Shown here piece by piece: positions 43,245-52,180 of a stretch of DNA of 64,000 nt. Each line of letters opens with the position of its first letter. Position 1 is the first letter of the stretch. A program made the position numbers and the translations under genes. A model generated the notes under the pieces. It saw only the letters and a list, made by a program, of their open reading frames with translations, was not told the origin of the DNA and did not search any database. Source of the stretch: an uncultured Paracoccaceae bacterium (lineage in GTDB: Bacteria; Pseudomonadota; Alphaproteobacteria; Rhodobacterales; Rhodobacteraceae); contig CANMQJ010000008.1 of assembly GCA_947500005.1 (NCBI GenBank), positions 170,828 to 234,827 of the forward strand, given 5' to 3'.

Positions 43245-44246
43245 ATGATCGAGACACCCTATCTGCTGTTTCTGGGCGACGCGCCCGACCAGTTGGCGGC
43301 AAAGGTCGCCATCGGCATCCGGGACTGGCGCCCGGAAAACGCCGTGGGCCAGTACCGGATGGAGGGCTGCAAGGCCGATCTGGGACTCACCGACATGGAC
43401 CTGGAAGCGGCCAAGGCGGCCGGCGCCAAGACGCTGGTGATCGGTGTCGCGAACCGGGGCGGCGTGATCAGCCAGGCCTGGAAAAAGGTTCTGGTGACCG
43501 CGCTGGAAGAGGGGTTCGACCTCGCCTCCGGGCTGCATAACCTGTTGCGCGACGAGCCCGATCTCGTGGCCGTGGCCGAGGCGACGGGCCGCAAGCTGCA
43601 CGACGTGCGCATCCCCTCGGTCAAGTATCCGATCGCCAATGGCGAGAAGCGGACCGGAAAGCGCTGCCTGGCGGTGGGCACCGACTGCTCCGTCGGCAAG
43701 ATGTATACCGCGCTGGCCATGGATGCCGAGATGCGCGAGCGCGGCATGAAATGCTCGTTCCGCGCCACGGGCCAGACCGGCATCCTGATCACCGGCGACG
43801 GCGTGCCGCTGGACGCGGTGATCGCCGATTTCATGGCGGGTTCCATCGAGTGGCTGACGCCCGACAATGACGAGGATCACTGGGACCTGATCGAGGGGCA
43901 GGGCTCGCTCTTCCACGTTTCCTATTCCGGCGTGACCATGGCGCTGATCCATGGCGGCGCGCCGGATGCGCTGATCCTGTGCCATGAACCGACCCGCGAG
44001 CACATGCGCGGGCTGCCGGGCTACAAGCTGCCGACGCTCGAGGCGCTGCGCGATACCGCGCTGCCGCTGGCGCGGGTGGCCAATCCCGCCTGCCAGGTGG
44101 TCGGCGTCTCGGTCAACACCCAGCACATGGGCGAGGACGAGGCGCGCGCCTATCTGGAAAAGGTCGAGGCCGACATGGGCCTGCCCGCCACCGACCCGTT
44201 CCGCTTCAGCTCCGGCAAGCTGGTGGAGGCGCTGGCGGCGCTCTAG
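43245..44246 (+). CDS. dgcN: D-glutamate N-acetyltransferase, DUF1611 family
   Basis: First enzyme of the DgcN-DgcA pathway, which acetylates D-glutamate. The 333-residue protein has the DUF1611 layout: an N-terminal domain (about 1-130) with ENAVGQYRMEGCKADLGL and VIGVANRGGVI, and a P-loop domain with GTDCSVGK at 145-152 and FRATGQTGIL near 180. The link to D-glutamate rests on the adjacent dgcA and transaminase genes, which follow on the same strand. The start at 43245 follows AGGAGG. Confidence 0.87.
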   Translation: MIETPYLLFLGDAPDQLAAKVAIGIRDWRPENAVGQYRMEGCKADLGLTDMDLEAAKAAGAKTLVIGVANRGGVISQAWKKVLVTALEEGFDLASGLHNLLRDEPDLVAVAEATGRKLHDVRIPSVKYPIANGEKRTGKRCLAVGTDCSVGKMYTALAMDAEMRERGMKCSFRATGQTGILITGDGVPLDAVIADFMAGSIEWLTPDNDEDHWDLIEGQGSLFHVSYSGVTMALIHGGAPDALILCHEPTREHMRGLPGYKLPTLEALRDTALPLARVANPACQVVGVSVNTQHMGEDEARAYLEKVEADMGLPATDPFRFSSGKLVEALAAL

Positions 44247-44252
44247 GACGAC

Positions 44253-44349
44253 AAGCCGGGGGGACGCTGTCCCCCCGGACCCGCACCATAAGCCGGGGGG
44301 ACGCTGTCCCCCCGGACCCCCCTGGGATATTTTCGGCAAGAGGAAGGGG
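44253..44349 (+). repeat. Intergenic repeat, copy E, with a duplicated hairpin
   Basis: Two near-identical units, each with CCGGGGGG-ACGCTGT-CCCCCCGG (44256-44278 and 44293-44315), 37 bp apart, then GGGATATTTTCGGCAAGAGG. The copy fills the dgcN-dgcA gap and its AAGAGGAAGGGG end provides the ribosome site of dgcA. Confidence 0.75.
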
Positions 44350-44357
44350 ATGACGGT

Positions 44358-45323
44358 TTGAAGATAGAGGTAACGCGCGACACCTTCCGGCTGGCGCAGG
44401 TTTTCACCATCTCGCGCGGGTCGCGGACCGAGGCCAAGGTGCTGACCGTCCGGATCGGGGACGGGAACCTTCGCGGATGGGGCGAATGCGTCCCCTATGC
44501 CCGCTACGGCGAAACGCTCGACTCGGTCGAGGCGCAGATCGCGGGGCTTCCGGCGGAATTCACGCGCGAGACCCTGCAGGATCTGCTGCCTGCCGGCGCC
44601 GCGCGCAACGCGGTCGATTGCGCGCTCTGGGATCTCGAGGCCAAGCGCACCGGCAAACGGGTCTGGGAGCTTGCGGGACTGCCCGCGCCGGGTCCCGAGA
44701 TCACCGCCTATACCCTCTCGCTGGCCGAACCGGAGGAGATGCGCGCGCAGGCCGCGAAGAACGCGCATCGCCCGCTTCTGAAGATCAAGCTTGGAACGCC
44801 CGACGACATGCCCCGGCTGGAAGCGGTGCGCGCGGGTGCCCCCGAGGCGCGGATCATCGTCGATGCCAACGAGGGCTGGAGCGCCGAGATCTATGCCGAC
44901 CTTTCCCCGCACCTCGCCCGGCTGGGCGTGGCGCTGGTCGAGCAGCCGTTGCCCGCGGGCGAGGACGAGGCGCTGATCGGCATGGACCGTCCCGTGCCGC
45001 TCTGCGCGGATGAAAGCTGCCATGACCGCGCCTCGCTGCCCGACCTCGAAGGCAAGTATGACGTGGTCAACATCAAGCTCGACAAGACCGGCGGGCTGAC
45101 CGAGGCGCTCGCCCTGCGCGAGGCGGCACAGGCCGCGGGCTACAAGCTGATGGTCGGCTGCATGATGGGCTCTTCGCTGGCCATGGCGCCTGCGACACTG
45201 GTGGCGCAAGGCGCGATGATTACCGATCTTGACGGCCCGCTCCTGCTGGCCGAAGACCGCGACACGCCGCTGCATTTCGACGAGGCCGGGGTCTACCCGC
45301 CCGATGCGGCGCTTTGGGGCTGA
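44358..45323 (+). CDS. dgcA: N-acetyl-D-glutamate racemase, enolase superfamily
   Basis: Second enzyme of the pathway, inverting N-acetyl-D-glutamate to the L form. The 321 residues show the muconate-lactonizing-enzyme fold: Lys142-x-Lys144 (LLKIKLG), metal ligands Asp169 (VDANEG), Glu195 (VEQPLPAGE) and Asp218 (CADES), and a second lysine in VNIKLDKTGG (240-243). By sequence it could also be read as a dipeptide epimerase; the neighbour dgcN favours the racemase. Only TTG at 44358 opens a good start; GGAAGGGG from the repeat lies upstream. It is followed after 13 nt by the transaminase gene. Confidence 0.87.
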   Translation: MKIEVTRDTFRLAQVFTISRGSRTEAKVLTVRIGDGNLRGWGECVPYARYGETLDSVEAQIAGLPAEFTRETLQDLLPAGAARNAVDCALWDLEAKRTGKRVWELAGLPAPGPEITAYTLSLAEPEEMRAQAAKNAHRPLLKIKLGTPDDMPRLEAVRAGAPEARIIVDANEGWSAEIYADLSPHLARLGVALVEQPLPAGEDEALIGMDRPVPLCADESCHDRASLPDLEGKYDVVNIKLDKTGGLTEALALREAAQAAGYKLMVGCMMGSSLAMAPATLVAQGAMITDLDGPLLLAEDRDTPLHFDEAGVYPPDAALWG

Positions 45324-45336
45324 GGAGACAGACGAC

Positions 45337-46197
45337 ATGACCCGCACCGTTTACGTGAATGGCGAGTACCTGCCCGAGGACCATGCCACGGTCTCGATCT
45401 TCGACCGCGGTTTCCTGATGGCCGACGCGGTCTATGAGGTGACCAGCGTTCTGGGCGGCAAGCTCATCGATTTCGACGGTCACGCCGTGCGGCTCAAGCG
45501 GTCGCTGGACGAACTGGAGATGGCCGAGCCCTGCACGAAGGACGAGCTCTTGGAGATCCACCGCAAGCTGGTGGACCTGAACGGCATCGACGAGGGGCTG
45601 GTCTATCTCCAGGTCTCGCGCGGGTCCGATGGCGACCGCGATTTCGTCTTCCCCTCGGCGGATACCAAGCCGACACTGGTGCTGTTCACCCAGAACAAAC
45701 CCGGTCTCGCCGACAATCCGGCGGCGAAAAAGGGCGCGAAGATCATCTCGATCGAGGATATCCGCTGGGGCCGCCGCGACATCAAGACGGTGCAGCTGCT
45801 CTATCCCTCGATGGGCAAGATGATGGCCAAGAAGGCCGGCGCCGACGATGCCTGGATGATCGAGGATGGCCACGTGACCGAAGGCACCTCGAACAACGCC
45901 TATATCGTTACCGGCGGCAAGATCGTCACGCGCCCGCTTTCGACCGATATCCTGCACGGCATCACCCGCAAGGCGGTTCTGCGGCTGGCCGAAGAGGCGC
46001 AGATGGAGGTCGAGGAGCGGCTTTTCACCATCGACGAGGCGAAGGCGGCCGACGAGGCCTTCACCACCTCGGCCAGCGCCTTCGTCATGCCGGTGATCGA
46101 GATCGACGGCGTCGCGCTGGGCGATGGCACGCCCGGACCCGTGGCGACCCGCCTGCGCGAGATCTATATCGACGAGGCGCGCAAGACCGCGCTCTGA
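45337..46197 (+). CDS. D-amino-acid transaminase
   Basis: PLP-dependent fold-type-IV enzyme of 286 residues that transfers the amino group of D-amino acids such as D-alanine to 2-oxoglutarate, giving D-glutamate. PLP Lys150 is in [10 protein letters not shown]; the start [23 protein letters not shown] and the late [10 protein letters not shown] are typical of D-alanine transaminases and branched-chain relatives. It starts 13 nt after dgcA. With dgcN and dgcA it forms a route from D-amino acids to L-glutamate. Confidence 0.9.
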   Translation: MTRTVYVNGEYLPEDHATVSIFDRGFLMADAVYEVTSVLGGKLIDFDGHAVRLKRSLDELEMAEPCTKDELLEIHRKLVDLNGIDEGLVYLQVSRGSDGDRDFVFPSADTKPTLVLFTQNKPGLADNPAAKKGAKIISIEDIRWGRRDIKTVQLLYPSMGKMMAKKAGADDAWMIEDGHVTEGTSNNAYIVTGGKIVTRPLSTDILHGITRKAVLRLAEEAQMEVEERLFTIDEAKAADEAFTTSASAFVMPVIEIDGVALGDGTPGPVATRLREIYIDEARKTAL

Positions 46198-46204
46198 TCG
46201 GCGT

Positions 46205-46233
46205 TTGGTCCGGCGGCGATCCTGCGCTACTCT
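46205..46233 (+). promoter_or_regulatory. Sigma-70-type promoter of the cyclase-TPR gene
   Basis: TTGGTC and TACTCT are separated by 17 bp, 29 bp upstream of the ATG at 46263. Confidence 0.5.
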
Positions 46234-46262
46234 TGCCAAAGGCAGCGCGAGGGCCGAAGCGA

Positions 46263-48026
46263 ATGGACCGCAAACTTGCAACCATCATGGTTGGCGATTT
46301 CGTCGGCTCCACGCGTGGCATGGAACTCGACGAGGAAGCTGCGCTGAACCGGGTCGTGCGGGGGCTTGATCTCTGCGCCGCCGCGGTTCGGCATCACGGG
46401 GGGCGCGTTTTCAACACCGCCGGCGACGCGCTGCTGGCGGAATTCGACAGCCCGGTGAACGCGCTCAAGGCCGCGATCGAGGCGCGCTCGCAACTCGCCT
46501 CGGCGCCAGGGCTTGGTCCGCGCGACATGCGCTTCGGCCTGCATCTCGCCGATGTCATCCGCGTGGGCGACGATCTGCGCGGCGACGGGGTCAACGTCGC
46601 GGCGCGATTGCAGGAGGCGGCCGCGCCGGGAGAGATCGACGTATCAGTCACGCTTTACGAGCATGTGCGCCGCGTCTCTCCCTGCACATTCGTGGATCGC
46701 GGCGACCAGTCGCTCAAGGGGCTGTCCGAACCGGTCCGCGTGATGCGGGTGGGCACGTCGATGGATCGCCACCTGTTTCAGACAGCGCCGACCGTCGCCG
46801 CGCCGAAATCGCCCATGCGGCCCAATTCCATTGCCGTGCTGCCCTTTCGCACCGGCAGCGCCACGGATGAGGATCAGGAGTTCCTGGCCGAGGGGGTCAC
46901 CGAGGATCTGATCCACGAATTGAGCCTGATCCGATCTCTCTTCGTCAGTTCCCGCACCGCCTCCAGCGCGTTGCAGACGCAGGACCCGGCCGAGATCGGC
47001 GCCGCGCTGGGCGTGCGCTACGTTCTGTCGGGATCGGTGCGCAAGATGGGGGCGCGCGTGCGGATCACCGTGACGCTCTCGAACACGGGCGATGGCGCGC
47101 TGGTCTGGTCGGACCGCATCCAGCGCCCCTTCGACGAGGTGATCGACGCGATGGAAGAGATCGTGGCCCGCGTCGCCGCCACCGTGTCGGGCCGCATCGA
47201 TCATGCCGAGATCAGCGCCGCGCGCACCAAGCGGCCCGAGAACATGACGGCCTATGAATATTATCTGCGCGGACTGGAAAAGCACCGGCTGGGCGGCGTG
47301 GCGGAGCAATATGCCCGCGAGGCGCGCGACTGGTTCCAGCGCTCCCAGGCCGCCGATCCGGGTTTCGCGCGACCCATCGCGATGGAGATCTGTTCTTGGT
47401 CTTACCTGCCGGATTTCGATCTCCCCACAGCCGAGCGGATGCTGTCCCGCGCGATGGGGCTCGATGCTTCGGACCCTGAACTGCATCGCATCTTCGGGGT
47501 CATCCAGATCAAGCTGAACCACGATTACCAGGCCAGTCGCCGTCACCACGAGACCGCCTTGCGGCTCGCGCCGAACGACGCCTATATCCTGGGCCGCTGC
47601 GCCGCGTTCTACACTTTTGTCGGCGAACCGGCGCGCGCGTTGGATCTGCTGGAGCGGGCCGAGGCGCTGGACCCTTTCCTGCCGGTCTGGATCGTCGAGG
47701 AGCGCGTGGCCGCGCTCTATGCGCAGGGGCGCTATGTCGAGATGAATGACGAGGCCCGCAGCCTCAATTTCCAGACCCGCCGCTCGCGCCTCTACCGCGC
47801 CGCCGGCCGGGTCGCGCGCGGCGATGTGGATCGCGCCCGCGACCTGGTGCGCGAGGCGCTGGCCGACGATCCCGGGTTGAGCACAGCCTACATCCTCGAG
47901 CAGGAGTTGTTCGAGGACGAGCAGGTCATGACAACGCTGCTCGACCGACTACGCGAGGCCGGGCTGCCCGACCCGGTGCCGGAAACGGGGGATGGGCATC
48001 CTCCGAAACTGGTCTCCAGCCGCTGA
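46263..48026 (+). CDS. Class III adenylate/guanylate cyclase-domain protein with FlgO-like and TPR regions
   Basis: A 587-residue cytoplasmic protein. The N-terminal class III cyclase domain (about 1-165) has both metal aspartates (MVGDFVGST and [10 protein letters not shown]) and the NVAARL helix that carries transition-state residues, but the purine-selecting Lys position before GD is Asn ([10 protein letters not shown]). Next comes a FlgO/TolB-N-like domain ([13 protein letters not shown] to about 320), then TPR helices (about 335-560) with pairs such as [30 protein letters not shown] (shown in parts). Such proteins are common in alphaproteobacteria; whether this one makes a cyclic nucleotide is not certain. 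Confidence 0.85.
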   Translation: MDRKLATIMVGDFVGSTRGMELDEEAALNRVVRGLDLCAAAVRHHGGRVFNTAGDALLAEFDSPVNALKAAIEARSQLASAPGLGPRDMRFGLHLADVIRVGDDLRGDGVNVAARLQEAAAPGEIDVSVTLYEHVRRVSPCTFVDRGDQSLKGLSEPVRVMRVGTSMDRHLFQTAPTVAAPKSPMRPNSIAVLPFRTGSATDEDQEFLAEGVTEDLIHELSLIRSLFVSSRTASSALQTQDPAEIGAALGVRYVLSGSVRKMGARVRITVTLSNTGDGALVWSDRIQRPFDEVIDAMEEIVARVAATVSGRIDHAEISAARTKRPENMTAYEYYLRGLEKHRLGGVAEQYAREARDWFQRSQAADPGFARPIAMEICSWSYLPDFDLPTAERMLSRAMGLDASDPELHRIFGVIQIKLNHDYQASRRHHETALRLAPNDAYILGRCAAFYTFVGEPARALDLLERAEALDPFLPVWIVEERVAALYAQGRYVEMNDEARSLNFQTRRSRLYRAAGRVARGDVDRARDLVREALADDPGLSTAYILEQELFEDEQVMTTLLDRLREAGLPDPVPETGDGHPPKLVSSR

Positions 48027-48030
48027 GCGG

Positions 48031-48825
48031 TCAGCCGAAGCGCCAGCCCGAGGCGGTCACCCCGCCAAAGATCCCCTCCTGATGATAGATCCGGGTTGCA
48101 GGGTCCATCTCGGCGGCGCCGAGGGCCGCGAAGATCGGGAGGAAGTGATCCTCCTGCGCGTGGCAGACGCGCGCATAGGGCGCCTCTTCCCAGTTCAGAA
48201 GCGCCGCGCTGCGGGCCTCGGGGGCTTGGTCCAATGCCTCGTTCAGCCAGCGGTCGAACGCCTGCGACGGCTCCCGCGCGTCTGCATTCATCAGGCGCAG
48301 ATTGTGATAGCTCAGCCCCGAGCCGATGATGACCACGCCCATATCGCGCAAGGGCGCCAGCGCGCGGCCCAGCGCCAGATGCGCGGCCGGATGGTAATCG
48401 GCGCGCAGCGAGACCTGGAAGACGGGCACATCCGCATCGGGGTACATCACCGCCAATGGCGCGAATGTGCCGTGGTCGAACCCAATCTCGCCATCCAGCC
48501 GCACGGTCAGGCCGGCCTCGCCGATCAACTCCGCCGCCTTCCGCGCGAGGTCCGGCGCGCCGGGAGCGGGATAGGTGATCTCGTAGGTTTCGGGCGGGAA
48601 GCCGTGATAATCATAGACCATCGGCGGCTTGGCGGCGGACATCACCGCGAAATCATCGCTTTCCCAATGGCCCGACACCACCAGAAGCGCGCGGGGCGCC
48701 TCGGGAAGTTGCGCGGGCATCTCGCGCAGCGAGCGTTCCAGCGGGGCGAACTCCGCCCGCCACTCCGGCAACCACGGCCACGGCCCGCCGCCATGCGAGA
48801 TGAAGAAACTGGGCATCCGCGCCAT
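48031..48825 (-). CDS. LigB-family extradiol dioxygenase (DODA/YgiD type)
   Basis: A 264-residue class III extradiol-type enzyme. Likely iron or zinc ligands are in FFISHGGGPWPWL (His9 region), VVSGHWE and DYHGFP, and late IGSGLSYHNLRL carries the catalytic His. The family includes DOPA 4,5-dioxygenases; the substrate here is unknown. It converges on the cyclase gene with a 4-bp gap and lies at the end of a minus-strand group with a DUF1244 gene and an N-formylglutamate amidohydrolase. Confidence 0.87.
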   Translation of the reverse strand: MARMPSFFISHGGGPWPWLPEWRAEFAPLERSLREMPAQLPEAPRALLVVSGHWESDDFAVMSAAKPPMVYDYHGFPPETYEITYPAPGAPDLARKAAELIGEAGLTVRLDGEIGFDHGTFAPLAVMYPDADVPVFQVSLRADYHPAAHLALGRALAPLRDMGVVIIGSGLSYHNLRLMNADAREPSQAFDRWLNEALDQAPEARSAALLNWEEAPYARVCHAQEDHFLPIFAALGAAEMDPATRIYHQEGIFGGVTASGWRFG

Positions 48826-48935
48826 CGGTCACTCTCCTGAACCGTGAAGATGCCGCGAAGATAGGTCCGGGATGCCGTTGGGGAAACATCCCCGGCGGCA
48901 CAGGATCTGTGCGCGCCTGCGCTCAGCCCCCGAAC

Positions 48936-49250
48936 TCATTCCTTGTCGGTCACGTTCTCCTTGAACGCCACCTCGAAGGCGGCCTGTTTCTCGGGGCCCG
49001 CCTCGGTCTGGTGCTGCGCCTTCCACCGGTCATAGGGCATGCCGTAGAACGCCTCTCGCGCCTGCTCCTTGTCCATCTCGATGCCGCGCGCGGTGGCGGC
49101 CTCCTGGTACCAGCGGCTCAGGCAGTTTCGGCAGAACCCGGCCATGTTCATCAGGTCGATGTTCTGCACGTCGGGACGGTCCTCCATCAGGTGCTTCTGA
49201 AGGCGGCGGAAAGCCGCGGCCTGAAGCTCGATCTCGGTCTGATTGTCCAT
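48936..49250 (-). CDS. DUF1244 family protein
   Basis: A 104-residue cytoplasmic protein: an N-terminal helix (LQAAAFRRLQKHLM), then DVQNIDLMNMAGFCRNCLSRWYQEAA, with the FCRNC pair of cysteines conserved in the family, and MPYDRWKAQHQTEA. GAGGAGAG lies before the ATG at 49250. It sits between the N-formylglutamate amidohydrolase and dioxygenase genes on the same strand. No function is known to me. Confidence 0.88.
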   Translation of the reverse strand: MDNQTEIELQAAAFRRLQKHLMEDRPDVQNIDLMNMAGFCRNCLSRWYQEAATARGIEMDKEQAREAFYGMPYDRWKAQHQTEAGPEKQAAFEVAFKENVTDKE

Positions 49251-49308
49251 GGCTCTCTCCTCGATTGTCGGATCACAGGTAGCAACGCAGCCCGCCCCGG
49301 ACAATGGC

Positions 49309-50046
49309 TCACAGCCCCGAGGCCGCAAGCGCGTCCTCCAGGATCGGGGCCAGCCGTTCGGCCCATTCCCGCTGCCCCGCGTGATCGGCGATCAGGTCGT
49401 TGCGGATCTCGATCAGCGCGTTGGGCCGGTTATGCGTGGTCGCGTGCCGGTCGATCGCGTCGCCGGGCAGATAGCCGGTATAGGGCTGGTTGACGCCCAC
49501 GCACAGGTCCTCCTCCTCCCGCAGCCGCGCCACCAGTGGATCGGTGAACCGTGTATCGGCGGCGTGCAGTACGCCGACATGCCAGGGCCGCGGCGGGCGA
49601 CCGCGCAGCTGCCGGGTAAAGGAATGCATCGACACGATCACCGCATGCGGCAGCCCCGCCATCCGCTCCAGCGCGGCGTGATAGGGGCGATAACACATCT
49701 CCAGCCGCCGTTCCCGCTCGGCCGCGTCCACGCCGCGATTGCCTGGGATGATCGAGCCATCGTAAAGCTTCATGATCAGCGTGGGATCGTCCTCGCCTCG
49801 GTTCGGGTCGATCACGAGGCGCGAGAAATTGGCGGCCACCACCGGCGCGTTCAGGATCTCGCCCAGATGTTTCGACACTTCATAGGCGCCGACGTCATAG
49901 GCGATGTGACGTTCCATGTCCTCGCGCGGCAGGCCCAGGTCGCCGCCCTCGATCGCCGGGGGAACCATGTTGGTCGCATGGTCACAGGTGATAAGCCAGC
50001 GCGCCGGACGATCCTCGCCGTGAATGAAAAACGGGGTATATGTCAT
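49309..50046 (-). CDS. N-formylglutamate amidohydrolase family protein
   Basis: Predicted hydrolase of 245 residues, family of HutG-type N-formylglutamate deformylases. Conserved parts are WLITCDHATNMVPP (zinc site), HIAYDVGA, NFSRLVIDPNRG and HAVIVSMHSFTR. No hut genes lie nearby, so the substrate may differ from N-formylglutamate. The frame is open to 50145, but ATG 50046 (MTYTPFF) fits the family. It is divergent from pyruvate kinase and heads a three-gene minus-strand group. Confidence 0.87.
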   Translation of the reverse strand: MTYTPFFIHGEDRPARWLITCDHATNMVPPAIEGGDLGLPREDMERHIAYDVGAYEVSKHLGEILNAPVVAANFSRLVIDPNRGEDDPTLIMKLYDGSIIPGNRGVDAAERERRLEMCYRPYHAALERMAGLPHAVIVSMHSFTRQLRGRPPRPWHVGVLHAADTRFTDPLVARLREEEDLCVGVNQPYTGYLPGDAIDRHATTHNRPNALIEIRNDLIADHAGQREWAERLAPILEDALAASGL

Positions 50047-50121
50047 CTGCCTGTCATTGCTTTTGCCGCAGGTGTAGGGCAGTTGCGCGGTGAAGGGAAT
50101 TGCGCAATAACCGGCGCAGGG

Positions 50122-50141
50122 CGATGTTTGCGGTAACATCG
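50122..50141 (+). promoter_or_regulatory. LacI-type palindromic operator upstream of pyruvate kinase
   Basis: Seven-base perfect arms CGATGTT/AACATCG around TGCGGT; the core TGTTTGCGGTAACA has the central CG of LacI-family sites. It lies 27 bp before the pyk start and may serve a central-carbon regulator such as CceR, an idea drawn from memory of Rhodobacter regulons. Confidence 0.5.
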
Positions 50142-50167
50142 ACAAGGGATAACGGGGAAGGGGACCA

Positions 50168-51613
50168 ATGCGGCGTCAGAGGAATGTCAAGATCGTGGCC
50201 ACGCTGGGCCCGGCCTCGGAAAGCTACGAGATGATCCGCGCCCTGCACGAGGCCGGCGCCGACGTGTTCCGCCTGAACATGAGCCACGGCACCCATGACG
50301 AGATCCGGCAGAAACACCGCATCATCCGCCAGGTGGAAAAGGATCTCGACAGCCCCATCGCCATCCTGGCCGACCTGCAAGGACCCAAGCTGCGCGTTGG
50401 CGCCTTCGCGAACGAGGCCGAGGAGCTGGAGGAGGGTGCCGCCTTCCGCCTCGATCTCGACCCCGCGCCGGGCGATGCCACCCGTGTCTGCCTGCCCCAT
50501 CCCGAGATCTTCGAGGCGCTGGAGCCGGGCGCCGGCCTGCTCGTGAACGACGGCAAGATCCGGCTGAAGGTCGAGACCTGCGGCAGCGATTTCGCCGATT
50601 GCATCGTGGTCACGGGCGGCACCATCTCGAACCGCAAGGGCGTGAACGTGCCGGACGTGGTGCTCCCGCTGGCCGCGCTGTCGGAAAAGGACCGGGACGA
50701 CCTGGAATTCGCCTGCCAGCTCGGCGTCGACTGGCTCGCGCTCAGCTTCGTGCAGCGCGCCCGCGACGTGTTCGAGGCGCGCGCCCTGGCCGACGGGCGC
50801 GCGGCGATCCTGTCCAAGATCGAGAAACCGGCGGCGGTCGAGGATTTCGACGCCATCCTGGACGCCTCCGACGGGATCATGGTCGCGCGCGGCGATCTGG
50901 GCGTGGAGCTTCCCGTCTCGGCCGTCCCGCCGATCCAGAAACGCCTGGTGCGCAAATGCCGCGCGGCGGCCAAGCCGGTGATCGTGGCCACCCAGATGCT
51001 CGAATCGATGATCGAAAGCCCGATGCCCACGCGGGCCGAGGTCTCGGATGTCGCCACCGCCATCTACGAGGGCACCGACGCCATCATGCTCAGCGCCGAA
51101 AGCGCGGCCGGGCAATACCCGGTCGAGGCGGTCAGCACGATGGACCAGGTCGCCGTGCAGGTCGAGGCGGACCCGACCTATACCCAGATCATCGCCGCCT
51201 CGCGCACCGCGCAGGGCTCCTCGGTGGCCGACGCGATGGTCGCGGCCGCCCGCGAGATCGCCGAGAAGACCGAGATCAAGGCCATCTGCTGTTTCACGCA
51301 AAGCGGCACCACCGCGCTGCTGACGGCGCGCGAACGGCCGGGCGTGCCGATCATCGCCATGACCTCGCTCATCGGCACGGCGCGAAGGCTCTGCCTCAGC
51401 TGGGGCTGCAACTGCGTGATGACGCCAGAACTCGAGCGGTTCAAGAGCGCCGTGGTCAACGCCGCCCGTGCCGCGCGGGCGGGGGGGTTCGCCACCGAAA
51501 CGGACCAGATCGTGGTGACGGCCGGCGTGCCCTTCAACGTGCCGGGCACCACCAATATCCTCCGCGTCGCCCCCTGCGACGAGCGTTTGATCTACAATAC
51601 CGATCCGGGCTAG
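50168..51613 (+). CDS. pyk: Pyruvate kinase
   Basis: Converts phosphoenolpyruvate and ADP to pyruvate and ATP; 481 residues, normal for bacterial type II enzymes. Signature segments are KIVATLGPASES at the start, VFRLNMSHG (the Asn/Arg substrate site), ILSKIEKPAAVEDFD with the catalytic Lys, MVARGDLGVELP with the metal Glu/Asp and PVIVATQMLESM. Its C-terminal domain ends with PGTTNILRV. A LacI-type palindrome lies upstream. A small membrane protein gene follows 9 nt later. Confidence 0.96.
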   Translation: MRRQRNVKIVATLGPASESYEMIRALHEAGADVFRLNMSHGTHDEIRQKHRIIRQVEKDLDSPIAILADLQGPKLRVGAFANEAEELEEGAAFRLDLDPAPGDATRVCLPHPEIFEALEPGAGLLVNDGKIRLKVETCGSDFADCIVVTGGTISNRKGVNVPDVVLPLAALSEKDRDDLEFACQLGVDWLALSFVQRARDVFEARALADGRAAILSKIEKPAAVEDFDAILDASDGIMVARGDLGVELPVSAVPPIQKRLVRKCRAAAKPVIVATQMLESMIESPMPTRAEVSDVATAIYEGTDAIMLSAESAAGQYPVEAVSTMDQVAVQVEADPTYTQIIAASRTAQGSSVADAMVAAAREIAEKTEIKAICCFTQSGTTALLTARERPGVPIIAMTSLIGTARRLCLSWGCNCVMTPELERFKSAVVNAARAARAGGFATETDQIVVTAGVPFNVPGTTNILRVAPCDERLIYNTDPG

Positions 51614-51622
51614 GCTCCTCTC

Positions 51623-51853
51623 ATGGAGATGGACAGCCACTTCCTTCTGATCCTCGGACTGGTGATCGGGTTTCTCGCGATCCCGGCCATCATATCGGCC
51701 TATAGCGACGGGCGACGCCCCGTCGCGGCGATTCTCGTGTTGCTGATCTCGGCCGGCCTGGTGGTCTTCGCCTCCCGGATGCGCCCGGGTGGCTATCGCC
51801 TGGCCGAGATCCCGGACGTCTTCTATACCGTCGTGGCGCGTTTTCTCAACTGA
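51623..51853 (+). CDS. Small two-helix membrane protein, conserved hypothetical
   Basis: A 76-residue protein with two hydrophobic helices (about 6-25, LLILGLVIGFLAIPAIISAY, and about 32-50, VAAILVLLISAGLVVFA), separated by a short basic turn (DGRRP), then a C-terminal tail with RPGGYRLAEIPDVF. It begins 9 nt after pyk and is followed by the rpmI promoter, so it is probably cotranscribed with pyk. I recognise no domain; homologues seem to be short proteins of Rhodobacteraceae. Confidence 0.72.
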   Translation: MEMDSHFLLILGLVIGFLAIPAIISAYSDGRRPVAAILVLLISAGLVVFASRMRPGGYRLAEIPDVFYTVVARFLN

Positions 51854-51859
51854 TACCCC

Positions 51860-51888
51860 TTGCCACCGTCCCCGGCTTTGGGTAGAGG
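51860..51888 (+). promoter_or_regulatory. Promoter of rpmI-rplT
   Basis: TTGCCA and TAGAGG with 17-bp spacing, about 76 bp before the rpmI start. The intervening leader has no recognised L20-binding structure. Confidence 0.5.
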
Positions 51889-51964
51889 GCGCGTCTATTC
51901 GCGTAGCCGGCCGAAGAGGCATGCCGAGTCGCGCGCAGACCGAACCCGCAAAGAGGAGACGGAA

Positions 51965-52165
51965 ATGCCCAAGATGAAGACCAAGTCGAGCGCAAAGAAG
52001 CGCTTCAAGGTGACCGCCACCGGAAAGGTGCTCGCCGCCCAGGCCGGCAAGCGCCACGGCATGATCAAGCGGACCAAGAAATTCATCCGCGACGCGCGCG
52101 GGACGACCACGCTGTCCGCCCCCGATGCCAAGATCGTCAAGGGCTATATGCCCTACGACCGCTGA
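51965..52165 (+). CDS. rpmI: 50S ribosomal protein L35
   Basis: A 66-residue basic ribosomal protein with the invariant start [20 protein letters not shown] and KRTKKFIRD in the middle. GGAGACGG precedes the ATG at 51965. rplT follows after 15 nt. Infection of the usual infC-rpmI-rplT order is not visible: infC is not in the window. Confidence 0.97.
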   Translation: MPKMKTKSSAKKRFKVTATGKVLAAQAGKRHGMIKRTKKFIRDARGTTTLSAPDAKIVKGYMPYDR

Positions 52166-52180
52166 TAAGGAGATAGAGAC

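Noticed and set aside
43130..43540. 136-codon plus-strand frame before dgcN
   Set aside because: It overlaps dgcN in another frame; its start region is the dgcN promoter area.
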